Assembly (NCBI GenBank): GCA_963677175.2
Contig: CAXXES010000006.1
Location: forward strand, 868,001-932,000
DNA: 64,000 nucleotides
Direction of reading: 5' to 3'
Source: Sunxiuqinia sp963677175
Lineage (GTDB): Bacteria; Bacteroidota; Bacteroidia; Bacteroidales; Prolixibacteraceae
Shown here: one piece after another, positions 52,938 through 62,133 of the stretch
How positions within the stretch are numbered: position 1 is the stretch's first letter
Layout of the letters: every line of letters starts with the position of its first letter
The notes under the pieces: model-generated
Database searches by the model: none
What the model was told of the DNA's origin: nothing
What the model saw: the letters and a program-made list of their open reading frames with translations, nothing else
Translations under genes and position numbers: made by a program

Positions 52938-54224
52938 TTATTTCAACATTTTGAGAGGAGTAAGAAACTTGGTTATTAGTCTAGTTTCGTGGGTGATGAT
53001 ATCAGCAGTACCTTCCATCTCTTGTACTAGCCGGAAGTGTTCCCTATAAGTAGATAGAAGTTCGTCATTAACGCTGATCTCCACCAGGTATAGTTTTTGT
53101 TCCGGCACTAATGATATTGCTTTCACGAATCCAGTTAATGTGCCATGCTCCATATATGGGTAACCATGCAGTTTGATGTTTACTTTCTGTCCCACCTCCA
53201 CTTTTCCGATGCCATTTGAATTTATACTTGCGCGGCATAAAACTGTTCTACTTACCTCAGGAACCACCGTTGCTACCCGCTCCCCGATACTCACAACGTG
53301 ATTCTCACTCCAGAATTTAGTTAAAGTGACAACCCCATCAATTGGACTAGTTAACATATAGGTATCTTTCCAATTTTTTAACTGGTTTTTTAGACTTCTG
53401 ACGTTGTCAGCAATATTTAATTCATATTGGTTGTTCTGCTGCCGGTATTGCTCCTGCATTTCCAGTAGAGTACTTTGGTGGCTTATCAAATTGATCTCTG
53501 TCGACTTTAATGAAGCCTTATAGGCAAGAAAATTTTTCTGAGCATGAATTAATTTGTTGCGGGCAGCATCCAATTGTGACTCCGATATTCCACCTTTCTC
53601 TTGTATCCGATTATGCCGTTCCAGATCTTTTTCTGCTAATGTAATTTCCTCTTTGTACATTTTAATTTGCTCCAATAAGAGATCAAAATACTGTTCCTGT
53701 TTTTTGATCTCCAGTTCCAATAGCAGTATTCTATTGGGAAGGAAGTTTTGATTTAAGTATTCCTTATAACCCTGCCAGTTGGAGTAAAAATTATTCCATG
53801 TTTCATGCATTGCTCCGAGTACAAACTTTTCTGGCAAAACAATTGTTTCAAGCATATTAATGATTTGAACAGTATCTAACAATTGCAGGATTTCTTCCAG
53901 CCTATGTATATCATGCACATTGGCAGGATTGTTTATTAGTGCCACAGGATCTCCTGAATTGACCTTTCCACCGTCGGCTATATATAGTTTAGAGATGCGC
54001 CCTGCTGCTTTGCTCACTAAAGGGGCGGGGGGATTCCCTGTTGTTATAATAATCGGGGAAGATACTACCTCTTTGAATTTAAAGAAGTAACTTCCGACAA
54101 TGACCGTCAAAAGGATTAGGAAGATGACCGATAAGCCCCATCTGATTATGCTACTAGGGATATGGCCCATAAGATCATTTACTTCCTCACTATGATGTTG
54201 GATAATAGCTTTTTCTTTAGTCAT
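52938..54224 (-). CDS. HlyD-family membrane fusion protein
   Basis: A 428-residue periplasmic adaptor with a single N-terminal membrane helix (about 29-50, GLSVIFLILLTVIVGSYFF), a split biotinyl-lipoyl domain (VSKAAGRISKLYIADGGKVNSGDPVALI and TSPIDGVVTLTKFWSENHVVSIGERVATVVP), a long coiled coil (about 165-285) and a beta-barrel end (GQKVNIKLHGYPYMEHGTL). It links the C39 ABC exporter to an outer-membrane channel. It is the most upstream minus-strand gene of the cluster; no TolC-like gene is nearby. Confidence 0.92.
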   Translation of the reverse strand: MTKEKAIIQHHSEEVNDLMGHIPSSIIRWGLSVIFLILLTVIVGSYFFKFKEVVSSPIIITTGNPPAPLVSKAAGRISKLYIADGGKVNSGDPVALINNPANVHDIHRLEEILQLLDTVQIINMLETIVLPEKFVLGAMHETWNNFYSNWQGYKEYLNQNFLPNRILLLELEIKKQEQYFDLLLEQIKMYKEEITLAEKDLERHNRIQEKGGISESQLDAARNKLIHAQKNFLAYKASLKSTEINLISHQSTLLEMQEQYRQQNNQYELNIADNVRSLKNQLKNWKDTYMLTSPIDGVVTLTKFWSENHVVSIGERVATVVPEVSRTVLCRASINSNGIGKVEVGQKVNIKLHGYPYMEHGTLTGFVKAISLVPEQKLYLVEISVNDELLSTYREHFRLVQEMEGTADIITHETRLITKFLTPLKMLK

Positions 54225-54310
54225 ATTTTAATCTTTATCTAGAAGACTTTTCATGTCAAGCTGTTCTTCATTAATAACTACAGTTTCTTTATATTACATT
54301 TCGTGAATTA

Positions 54311-54358
54311 TCAGATAACGTGAGGGGCGTTATTTGTATGTTAAAAACGGTTATCTGA
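54311..54358. repeat. Inverted repeat TCAGATAAC/GTTATCTGA
   Basis: Exact 9-bp arms separated by 30 bp, about 90 bp upstream of the HlyD start. It could be an operator or a recombination or transposon end. No second copy was found in the window. Confidence 0.45.
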
Positions 54359-54726
54359 AAATTCTACCTAATTTTTGAAATTTAAAAATCTCGAGACATT
54401 TAATATTTTTTTCGTTATGGCTGACACGTGCAGATCCGTTTTAGAAGTATAAATATAAAAGACTATTACAACAAATGGTAGATTTAGCCTGAGTTTTGTT
54501 TTTAGCGCAGTTTTTATTATCTTTATATATTTGTCATAAGATGGCCTCTAGGACAAATACTTTCCGCCAAAACCGCACCTTTCAGCATTTCCTATAGTTT
54601 TTTCCCCAGCCGGGCACTTTTTGATTTTTGAAACCCGGCAGGGCAGCTGCCCACCGTTTTGAAACCCCCGGGACAATAGTTTTAAAAATGTGTTTCATTT
54701 TTCAAAATTTATTTAATTGGGATTCC

Positions 54727-54734
54727 TATATTTG
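54727..54734 (+). promoter_or_regulatory. Bacteroidota -7 box for the resolvase-like unit
   Basis: TATATTTG matches TAnnTTTG and lies 22 bp before the ATG at 54756. A clear TTTG -33 box is not evident. Confidence 0.4.
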
Positions 54735-54755
54735 ATGAAACTATTGACCTAACTG

Positions 54756-54989
54756 ATGGAACAGCAATTCAAATGGTGTGAACTGGAAGAGGAACAGCAA
54801 TTGTTTGTGTGTGCCTCCCACAGTTATGCCTTTGGGCTGAAGCCAGAAAACCTAAACGTAAGGCGTGTTTTTGACCTGGGGACACCTGATGTGGTACTCG
54901 GCCACCAAGACGGCAAAGCCTATTGCCGGATAGCCCCACAAAGTAAGGATGTGATGAAACTGCTTTTTCGCGAATACGTTTTGAAATAA
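54756..54989 (+). CDS. Small hypothetical protein upstream of a resolvase-like gene
   Basis: A 77-residue soluble protein (MEQQFKWCELEEEQQLFV). Not recognised. It is followed after 10 bp by the resolvase-like gene, so the two are probably co-transcribed. Confidence 0.5.
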   Translation: MEQQFKWCELEEEQQLFVCASHSYAFGLKPENLNVRRVFDLGTPDVVLGHQDGKAYCRIAPQSKDVMKLLFREYVLK

Positions 54990-54999
54990 AGGTAAAGAT

Positions 55000-55563
55000 A
55001 TGAGGATAGGATATATTAACGAGCTGGCCGGGGTTGCGTGCGGTAACCAAGAGGAAGCTTTAAAGAACCTGGGCACAACTGTCTTTTACCGGGAACCGGT
55101 CCGGGAACAAATCTCCAGGGAGATCTTTGACCAAATGCGCGCCGGACTTAAATCCGGTGACACCCTTTGCCTTTATTCCCTTAAATCCCTACCGGTGGCC
55201 ACAATCGAGCTGATTGATCTGTGTGCCGGGTTTCAAAATAGGGATATTGAGATCGAAACGGTTAAGGAAGGGCCACTGGACGGTAAAACCATCCGGATCA
55301 TATCCGAATTTCATGGTTTTGTCAAAAGTGTGAGGTCTAAACAAGGCATCAAATCGGCCAAAGCCAGGGGAAGAAAAGGGGGCCGGAAACCAGGCCTTTC
55401 AAAGTCAGCAAAAACAAAAGCTAAGTCGGCAGCTAGGTTGTATGAAAAGGGGGACCAGTCCGTAGATGAGATGATGTCAGCTTTGGGTATTGGCAGCCGG
55501 GCTACATTCTACAGGTATCTTCGCCAAGCAGGTATGGAAATAGGAGGTTTCAAGAAACCTTGA
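55000..55563 (+). CDS. Resolvase-like protein lacking the catalytic serine
   Basis: A 187-residue protein with the layout of a small serine recombinase: an N-terminal resolvase-like domain (RIGYINELAGVACGNQEEAL ... MRAGLKSGDTLCLYSLKSL ... ISEFHGFVKSVRSKQGIKSAKARG) and a C-terminal helix-turn-helix (ARLYEKGDQSVDEMMSAL, IGSRATFYRYLRQAG). The usual YARVSTxxQ with the nucleophilic Ser is replaced by INELAGVACGNQ, with no Ser at that place, and the usual Arg pair is partly missing. It is probably not a recombinase; DNA binding, perhaps regulation, remains plausible. Confidence 0.7.
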   Translation: MRIGYINELAGVACGNQEEALKNLGTTVFYREPVREQISREIFDQMRAGLKSGDTLCLYSLKSLPVATIELIDLCAGFQNRDIEIETVKEGPLDGKTIRIISEFHGFVKSVRSKQGIKSAKARGRKGGRKPGLSKSAKTKAKSAARLYEKGDQSVDEMMSALGIGSRATFYRYLRQAGMEIGGFKKP

Positions 55564-55721
55564 CATTGATTTCTAAAAAATGACTATATTATATTTAGAT
55601 AATGAACTTCCTTTCCCGAAAGCGAAATATTATCCTGCATAATCCATTACATATCAATATACTTGTTTTCTCAGATAAAAGACAATTGTCAATCAGTCTC
55701 TTTTTACGAGACCGTACTATA

Positions 55722-56900
55722 TTAATTGATCTTCTTTAATAGTCTTTCCCACTTTATTCCGTCTTGATCATTTGAGAACAGCACCAATTTAGCCTTCCCT
55801 ACAATGTTCATTTCAGGGACTAACCCCCAGTACCTCGAATCATTTGAGAAATATCGATTGTCGCCCATCATAAAATAATAATCATGCTGAAACGTATAAC
55901 TATTTACTGGTACATCATCAAGGTAAAATAATCCCTGCTTATATTGTAGATTTGAATTCTCCAAACGCTGAATTGTCCTCTTGTAAGTAATGAATTTCTT
56001 TTGATTTAATTGAATTGTCATTCCTTTATAAGGCAACACTAAAGGTCCATAGTCATCGATTGTCCATGCAAATTCCTTTTTCTTCGGGTAAACCCAATTT
56101 TCCTGATCGTTTGAATTAACATTAATTTCAATTAAATTAGTGTCATTCTTATTGATAAGATTCTCTTTTTCAATCGAAGACATTTGAAATAGAAAAGGCT
56201 CTTGATATTTGATATATTCTATTTGGTTCATTACTCTAATATTCAAGCTATCAATCAGCGTAAATAACTTACTAGGTGCATTTTGGTTAAGCGTATAAAT
56301 TTTTTTTTGATGCATGGTTTCCGATAAACATTCTTTGTTTATTTTTACTTTGCCGCGTTCAATGATTATCGTGTCTCCAGGTAAAGCCATACATCTTTTT
56401 ATCATAAACATATTGATGTGATCAGATGACGGGTGTCTGAATACGACAACATCATTTCTGGTTACTTCAGAATATCCTTTTAGTCGTTTATACTTCCACC
56501 CATTCATTTCAGTACTTTCACCATCCTGATAAATGAAACTCAACAAAAGATTTATACCAGGAATTTGAAATGGAGATTGAGGAAGTTTTGGACCATAATC
56601 GAGTTTATTCACTAGGATCAAATCCCCAGGGAATAATGTGTTTTCCATTGAACTACTTGGAATTAAAAAAATTTCAAGAATGAAAACTGTTATCATGATA
56701 ATGGTGGCTATTATCAACATTAATTCCAGAATATTTGCCCCCCATCTCAATTTTCTGTTATGCTTTGATGACCTCATTTGAAATACAATATGGATTGTGC
56801 CAACAAACAAGAGAAAAGGGATTATTAACCAATAAATTTCACTTATCAATATCAGCAAGCACAAAATACCCATTGCAAGTAGTACAACTTTTTTATTCAT
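55722..56900 (-). CDS. Signal peptidase I homologue with large insertion
   Basis: A 392-residue S26-family protease. Three N-terminal hydrophobic segments (about 5-25, 27-45 and 57-80) precede IPSSSMENTLFPGDLILVNK with the catalytic Ser, VVVFRHPSS, MIKRCMALPGDTI with the general-base Lys, and MGDNRYFSNDSRYWGLVP. About 130 residues between the Lys and the final motif are inserted relative to short signal peptidases, as in Bacteroidota housekeeping LepB. A DUF1573 lipoprotein remnant lies directly upstream. A second, accessory signal peptidase linked to peptide export is possible. Confidence 0.88.
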   Translation of the reverse strand: MNKKVVLLAMGILCLLILISEIYWLIIPFLLFVGTIHIVFQMRSSKHNRKLRWGANILELMLIIATIIMITVFILEIFLIPSSSMENTLFPGDLILVNKLDYGPKLPQSPFQIPGINLLLSFIYQDGESTEMNGWKYKRLKGYSEVTRNDVVVFRHPSSDHINMFMIKRCMALPGDTIIIERGKVKINKECLSETMHQKKIYTLNQNAPSKLFTLIDSLNIRVMNQIEYIKYQEPFLFQMSSIEKENLINKNDTNLIEINVNSNDQENWVYPKKKEFAWTIDDYGPLVLPYKGMTIQLNQKKFITYKRTIQRLENSNLQYKQGLFYLDDVPVNSYTFQHDYYFMMGDNRYFSNDSRYWGLVPEMNIVGKAKLVLFSNDQDGIKWERLLKKIN

Positions 56901-56917
56901 TTGTCCTAATAATCTTG

Positions 56918-57390
56918 TTAGTACTGCACTTGTCCTTTAATTTTTAGCTTTGCCGGGGATTCTTTCCCATTATAATAGACAAATAGCTCTTTGTGGAATG
57001 AACCTGGAAATACCGGATTATAAGTGATAATTAACTCGCCCGATTCTTGCGGTTTTACGGGTTTCTTGGACCATGCTGCAACAGCACAACCACATGAACT
57101 TTTTACATTCATCAATATTAGTGGACTTATCCGGTGTTCGTAAACTTGATTGAGCAAGTAGCTTTTCTCTTATTGGGAATTAATCCATAATCGTATTCTA
57201 TCTGAAGAAAGTTGATATTAACATCAGCTAAATTGTGACTTTCGGTTACTTGGTTACACCCAAATAATGACAACACACCAACAATAAAACAGATTTTAAA
57301 ATTAAAATTTCGAGTTCCCATAGTCATAAAATGTGAGCTAATATTAGTATAATCCAATTTTGAAATTTGATACTCATTCTGTTTATCCAA
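56918..57390 (-). pseudogene. DUF1573 lipoprotein with a frameshift
   Basis: The first frame gives a lipoprotein signal (GVLSLFGCNQ) and the start of the domain (EYDYGLIPNKRKATCSIKFTNTG), then stops at about 57130. The next frame continues ISPLILMNVKSSCGCAVAAWSKKPVKPQESG and YYNGKESPAKLKIKGQVQY, the rest of DUF1573. One extra base after the TNTG codons would restore it. DUF1573 proteins are common near Bacteroidota exported-peptide genes; the function is unknown. Confidence 0.85.
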
Positions 57391-57424
57391 GAAATTTCAT
57401 TGTTGGCTATTACATACTAAATCA

Positions 57425-58729
57425 TTAGAAGTTCTGACTGATGTCGTGCAGGAAGCCTGCCTGGCGAAACAGTTTATCCTCCGGTTTTATAATCCCGAGA
57501 TTAATCCAGGGTTCAATCCGGTATTCGGCATCTTTCACCAGTAGGTGTTTTCCTTTTCCTTCTTCAATCAGCATATCCGTATTTTTATTGCTGATGTCTT
57601 TATAGTATCTCTGACTTTTGCCAACTACCGACAGGCGGTTTTCAAACTGCAAATAGCTTTGCCGGTTGACCAATATTTGAATCTTCCGGGTGGTTCCACG
57701 AAGATAAAGCTGGCCATCGACAAGGCAATAGCTCGCTTCATGGTAGTCATCTTCAACCTGAACATCGTATTCCATCGGGTTCGACTGCAGATAGCTGGTA
57801 TAACTCAGGTATTTCTGTTTGTCGGGCGATGTTTTCCATGAGGCATACCGCATCGCTCCGGTTTCGGAACCAATGTAGAGCATTCCGCTTTGCAAGGCAA
57901 CCACCAGTTCATCCTTTTGTTTGAAGCGTATTTTATAGCACGGTTCGCCGTCGTATTCAACCCGGCCAACTTCTTCATAGGTGAAATTGCCGGTAGTTTC
58001 CAGTTGCCAGAAGTCGGGAGAAGTGCCCACCACGTCGTCCTTTAGCGGGTAAAACAAGCTGCGGTGGTTGGGTTTTAACATCATCAGGCGATGCCCCATT
58101 TTGTCTTCCATATTTTTAAATTTGACCGTTTCGAAACGAAGCGCTGTTGGCGATCCCGGATAACCGGCATTGGAATAGTTGAAGGCCATTTCATAAATGC
58201 CGTAAACCTGGTCGTCAATGATAACTGTTTCGCGATTGTAGCCCTGGAAACTTTCTGTGGAAGCATAAAGCTTGCGGGACTCACGGATGGCGTTGCGTAC
58301 CATGCCAAGCGTTTTGGTTGACGGCACCGCTGCCGACACCGGCGCTTTTGCCAAACGAATCCGGAGGACAGAATCGGTGGCAACCGGCACCTGAAGCTTT
58401 TGGTTTTGGTAGCCCGGGCTGGATACGATTATTTTGCGGCGCTCACCCAAGCGGTCAGACGAAAGAAAGAACTCACCGGCATCGTTGGTCCCTTCGTGGT
58501 AATAAGGAGTCGTACCGGTAAGGTCTGCAAATGCGACCGGCTCGCCGGTTTCCGAATCGGTAACCGTTCCGTAGTACAACCCGAATTTCCGGTACGGATT
58601 GATACTTTCACGTTTAGCCTGGTTTTGTTCTTGGGCGACAAGCAGTTGTTCCGCTCCATTTTCTCCGCTATCGTCCGCCTGAGTTAGTCTAAAAAAGCCT
58701 GAACCGCTTGTGGAAGTGCTACATTTGAG
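57425..58729 (-). pseudogene. Carboxypeptidase-regulatory-domain protein, 5' end removed by IS3
   Basis: The frame is open from the IS3 border (58729) without a start codon: SGSGFFRLTQADDSGENG runs into GTVTDSETGEPVAFADLTG, a CarboxypepD_reg-like beta sandwich (about 90 residues), followed by a roughly 290-residue domain found in exported Bacteroidota proteins (FQGYNRETVIIDDQVYGIYEM, EEVGRVEYDGEPCYKIRFKQ). The first ATG-like start gives 384 residues at 58579. The signal peptide and N-terminus are missing, so it is probably non-functional. Confidence 0.75.
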
Positions 58730-58769
58730 TGTACGGTAAGTTAAGTACTATTTTTACTTACTTACAACT

Positions 58770-59084
58770 ATGAATCAGATGAGAAAAAAGTTTGACAAGG
58801 AATTCAAGAAAAAAGCAGTAGAACTTACTTATGCAAGAGGCAATGCCACCGAGGTTGCGGAAGAATTAGGAATTGAGAGAGCGTTGCTTTACCGTTGGCG
58901 TAAAGAGTTTAAACAATATGACAAAAATAGCTTTCCAGGTTATGGTAATCCCAAGATGACAGATTTGGAACGAGAGAATACCCGATTGCAAAAAGAGCTT
59001 AGAGATGCAAAAATGGAAAGGGACATCTTAAAAAAGGCAATCAGCATCTTCTCCGTGAGCGATGGGAAATCTACCAATTTATAA
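58770..59084 (+). CDS. IS3 OrfA (helix-turn-helix)
   Basis: A 104-residue protein with MRKKFDKEFKKKAVELTYARGNATEVAEELGIERALLYRWRKEF, an HTH_Tnp_1 domain, and a leucine-zipper-like tail (LERENTRLQKELRDAKMERDILKKA). A slippery AAAAAAG at about 59030 allows a -1 frameshift into OrfB, the usual way to make the OrfAB transposase. Confidence 0.9.
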   Translation: MNQMRKKFDKEFKKKAVELTYARGNATEVAEELGIERALLYRWRKEFKQYDKNSFPGYGNPKMTDLERENTRLQKELRDAKMERDILKKAISIFSVSDGKSTNL

Positions 59085-59494
59085 GTGACCACCGACCCAG
59101 ATTTTCGATTGAGATGATGTGTAAAGTGTTCAAAATAAGCAAAAGCAGTTATTACCGATGGATGAAAAGTGGCCCATCTAAACGTTGGCTTGAAAATGAA
59201 GAGTTGCTGGTGAATATTAATAAAGTCTTTGAGGCCAGTTCTGGCAGCTATGGGAGTCCACGGATTGCTACAGAATTAAATACACTGGGCTTCCAGGTAT
59301 CCAGACAGAGAACCGCAAGGATTATGAAAGCGGCAGGAATACGGGCAAAACGGAAAAGAAAGTTTGTATCAACTACCGATTCCAGACATGGTTATCCAGT
59401 TGCCCCTAACGTATTAAACAGGGAGTTTACGGTAGCAAGGCCTGGTCAGGTTTGGGTTTCCGATATTACCTACATCAGAACCAGCAAAGGCTGG

Positions 59495-60809
59495 CAGGGC
59501 CAACGCATGACTTTTGAAAAAATCAGTTTTTGAGTGGGGTTTGTTCACAGGTTATCAACATGAATCCGGGTTTAAATTGTGAAAACCAAATTTTTTTGAA
59601 TGTTTGTTGATATGTCCATCTTTGAATGTCAATAACTTGTCCTTCCCGTGGTACTGCATTCAGCCAGTAGTTTCCCAGTTTTGGTGGAAAACAAGATACT
59701 ATGGAAACATCATTGCACAAACACTTTTCAGGATTGAACGATCCAAGAATAAAACGAAACAAGAAGCACCTGTTGTTGGATATTGTTATCCTGGCCATCA
59801 TTGCAGTCTTATGTGGGGCGGAGTCGTGGGACTCGATCGAGTTGTTCGGGAAAACCAAGGTCGATTTTTTAAAAACCTTCCTGAAACTACCCAATGGCAT
59901 CCCCTCACACGATACGATCAACCGGGTTTTTTCGATGCTCAATCCCAAAAAATTTGAGAAGCTGTTTGCCCAATGGGCCGCTTCGCTGAAGGATAAAGAT
60001 ATTGATCTGGAGTTGATTGCCATTGACGGGAAAACGGCAAGGGGATCAAAAGACACTTTTCACGGCCAGTCTCCGGTCCACTTGGTCAATGCCTGGGCCG
60101 GCTACAACGGGCTGGTGCTTGGACAATGCAAATCGGAGGGGAAATCCAACGAAATCACCACCATCCCTTTATTGCTGGAGATTCTGGATATCAAAGGCTG
60201 CATTGTAACCATTGACGCTATGGGCACACAAACCAAAATAGCAGAAGGCATTGTGAAGGGAGAAGGCGACTACGTGCTGGCCTTAAAAGGGAACCAAAAA
60301 GAATTAAGGGAGGAAACCGAAAGCATTTTCCGGGTGCAGCAACCTGATTCAATTCACGAAGTGACCGAAAAAGGACATGGACGGATAGAAACACGCAAGT
60401 GTGAAGTGATCAACGACCTGGAGTTTTTGCACGGGAAGGAAAAATGGGAAGGACTGTCAAGTATTATAAAAATTACCACCCAACGGATTGTCCGTGACAA
60501 AACCGAACATGAGACCCGTTACTACATCAGTAGTTTGAATACCTCGGCTGATCGTTTTAACCAATATATCAGGATGCACTGGGGCGTGGAAAACTCATTG
60601 CACTGGACACTGGACATGACTTTTGGGGAGGACAGCCAAAGAAAGAGGGCCGGGATGGCAGCCCAAAACTTTGCCCTTGTCAACAAAATTGCCCTTAATA
60701 TATTGAAAAAGAACGGTTCCAAGGGAAGCCTCAAATCAAAAAGGCTCAGGGCTGGCTGGGACAACAAGTTCCTGCTGAAATTAATCACAAATTAAATGCG
60801 TTGACCCTG
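59495..60809 (+). mobile_element. ISAs1-family insertion sequence, copy 2 (different type)
   Basis: Ends CAGGGCCAACGCAT and ATGCGTTGACCCTG. A perfect 10-bp duplication CAAAGGCTGG flanks it (59485-59494 and 60810-60819). The target is the IS3 transposase gene. Sequence and ends differ from the copy at 2961. Confidence 0.95.
59701..60795 (+). CDS. ISAs1-family transposase, second type
   Basis: A 364-residue DDE transposase: IAIDGKTARGSKDTF, TIDAMGTQTKIAEGI and RMHWGVENSLHWTLDMTFGEDSQRKRAG. Complete and presumably active. It shares the family motifs but only moderate similarity with the protein at 2971-4107. Confidence 0.93.
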   Translation: METSLHKHFSGLNDPRIKRNKKHLLLDIVILAIIAVLCGAESWDSIELFGKTKVDFLKTFLKLPNGIPSHDTINRVFSMLNPKKFEKLFAQWAASLKDKDIDLELIAIDGKTARGSKDTFHGQSPVHLVNAWAGYNGLVLGQCKSEGKSNEITTIPLLLEILDIKGCIVTIDAMGTQTKIAEGIVKGEGDYVLALKGNQKELREETESIFRVQQPDSIHEVTEKGHGRIETRKCEVINDLEFLHGKEKWEGLSSIIKITTQRIVRDKTEHETRYYISSLNTSADRFNQYIRMHWGVENSLHWTLDMTFGEDSQRKRAGMAAQNFALVNKIALNILKKNGSKGSLKSKRLRAGWDNKFLLKLITN

Positions 60810-61279
60810 CAAAGGCTGGCTGTATTTAACGGTTATAATCGATTTATTTGACCGCAAAGTTGTAGGATGGGCAATGAGCAGAGGATTGAGTGCTGAAGAA
60901 ACTACAATTGCTGCATGGAGGATGGCTATTCGAAACAGACCGATTACGCAAAAACTTATTTTTCACTCAGACAGGGGTATTCAATATGCTTGTTCGGCAT
61001 TTACCAATGTGTTGAATACAAACAAATGGGTTAAAAGAAGTATGAGCAGAAAAGGAAATTGCTGGGATAATGCAGTTGCCCAAAGTTTCTTTAAAACAAT
61101 AAAAGTTGAGTTTGTCTATAAAAATCAGTTTTCAACTCAGGATCAGGCAAAACTATCCTTATTCAAATGGATAGAAACTTGGTACAATCGTAGAAGGAGA
61201 CACTCAGCTTTGGGGTATAAAACAATGGAAGAATTTGAATTAATAAATAATAATCAGAGAATAGCAGCATGACTCTTAA

Positions 61280-61969
61280 CTAATCGTGCAGGTTTTTGTT
61301 GCATATCCAGTACGAAGTATTAAAGATGTGATTTTCATATTTTTTAATGGATTCTTGAATGAAATCATTAATCAATTCTCTTTGTCCATCTTCATCAAAT
61401 GCGCGATTTCCAAAAGTTTCACTAAAGGTTACTCCAAGCCATGAATTAAATTCTCTAATAGTGTTAGGATTTTCAATTGATTTATCAATTACTGGACATG
61501 TAAAATGACATGTAATTCTGATTTCAGTTCCATGTTTATTAGCACTCACTCTGGTAGTCCAAAGTCCTCCGTATTGTTTTAAATCGGTATATGCATTGAT
61601 AGAATAATATTTTGAATCCTTGAGTTTTTCAATCTCGGATGGCATGTTTACTTCAGTTAGTTTTCCTGATTTTGTCTCAACATAAAACTGACCAAAAATA
61701 ACAGGAGCAGTCAACAAGAGCCAAAATATAACCCCCAAAAACTCTTTGGCTTTATCTCCAATTTTTAAAGCTTTAATTCTACTCCGCATGAATAATAATA
61801 CCAAAAGTCCAGAAAGTCCCATTGGTACCCAAATATTCACTAACTCTTCTTTCGGTTCAATCAGTCTTAGCTGGTAAATAATCAACCAGTTTAAAAGAGT
61901 ATAACCAACTAGATATCCAACTGATAATATTAAAAATGGGATATATAATTTTCTTAATTTCTCAATCAT
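61280..61969 (-). pseudogene. Membrane protein truncated by IS3 (rhomboid-protease N-terminal part?)
   Basis: A 229-residue frame whose last codons (LHD) come from the IS3 end at 61290. Three membrane segments (about 10-32, 47-62 and 80-97) are followed by an extracytoplasmic part (SKYYSINAYTDLKQYGGLW, FNSWLGVTFSETFGNRAF). The opening LRKLYIPFLILSVGYLVGY with this soluble part resembles the N-terminal region of Flavobacteria-type rhomboid family proteins whose protease domain comes later. If so, the catalytic half is lost. That family match is from memory and uncertain. Confidence 0.6.
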
Positions 61970-62001
61970 TTTATTATGTGTAGGATGTTCTTTTTACTGC
62001 C

Positions 62002-62133
62002 CCATAACGTTTCGCAAATACACGCAGGGCGGGAGTTTCCCGATGAACTTCCTACGAAGATTTGCACTTTAAATTACTAATTTCCAGTCAACGAAGCTGA
62101 AACCCCCGGCTTGCGGGTATTTTGCTGTTGCCG
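62002..62133 (-). other. attC-like site 10
   Basis: GCAAATACACGCAGGGCGGG pairs with CCCCGGCTTGCGGGTATTTTGC. Boxes CCATAAC (minus GTTATGG) and GTTGCCG; 132 bp. Very close to site 8 in both arms and in the centre (TTGCACTTTAAATTACTAAT). Confidence 0.78.

Larger units (their letters stand above)
54225..54755. other. Gene-free region between the lanthipeptide cluster and a divergent unit
   Basis: It holds no gene I can support. It contains the inverted repeat at 54311-54358 and the promoter box at 54727, and should also contain the HlyD promoter, which I could not identify. Confidence 0.5.
59048..61272 (+). pseudogene. IS3 OrfB transposase, interrupted by ISAs1
   Basis: The -1 frame continues HLLRERWEIYQFISDHRPRFSIEMMCKVFKISKSSYYRWMK, then VWVSDITYIRTSKGW (first Asp) to 59494, where ISAs1 enters. 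It resumes at 60820 as LYLTVIIDLFDRKVVGW, FHSDRGIQYACSAF (second Asp) and WDNAVAQSFFKTIKVEFV (Glu), ending HSALGYKTMEEFELI. Removing ISAs1 and one 10-bp duplication restores one frame, so only this insertion inactivates it. Confidence 0.9.
58730..61290 (+). mobile_element. IS3-family element interrupted by ISAs1
   Basis: Terminal repeats TGTACGGTAAGTTAAGTACT (left) and, inverted, TGCACGATTAGTTAAGAGTC (right). Without the ISAs1 insert it would be about 1.24 kb, normal for IS3. It has truncated genes on both sides. No clear target duplication was seen. Confidence 0.85.

Noticed and set aside
59523..60056. 177-residue minus-strand frame in ISAs1 copy 2
   Set aside because: Antisense to the transposase with no features of its own.
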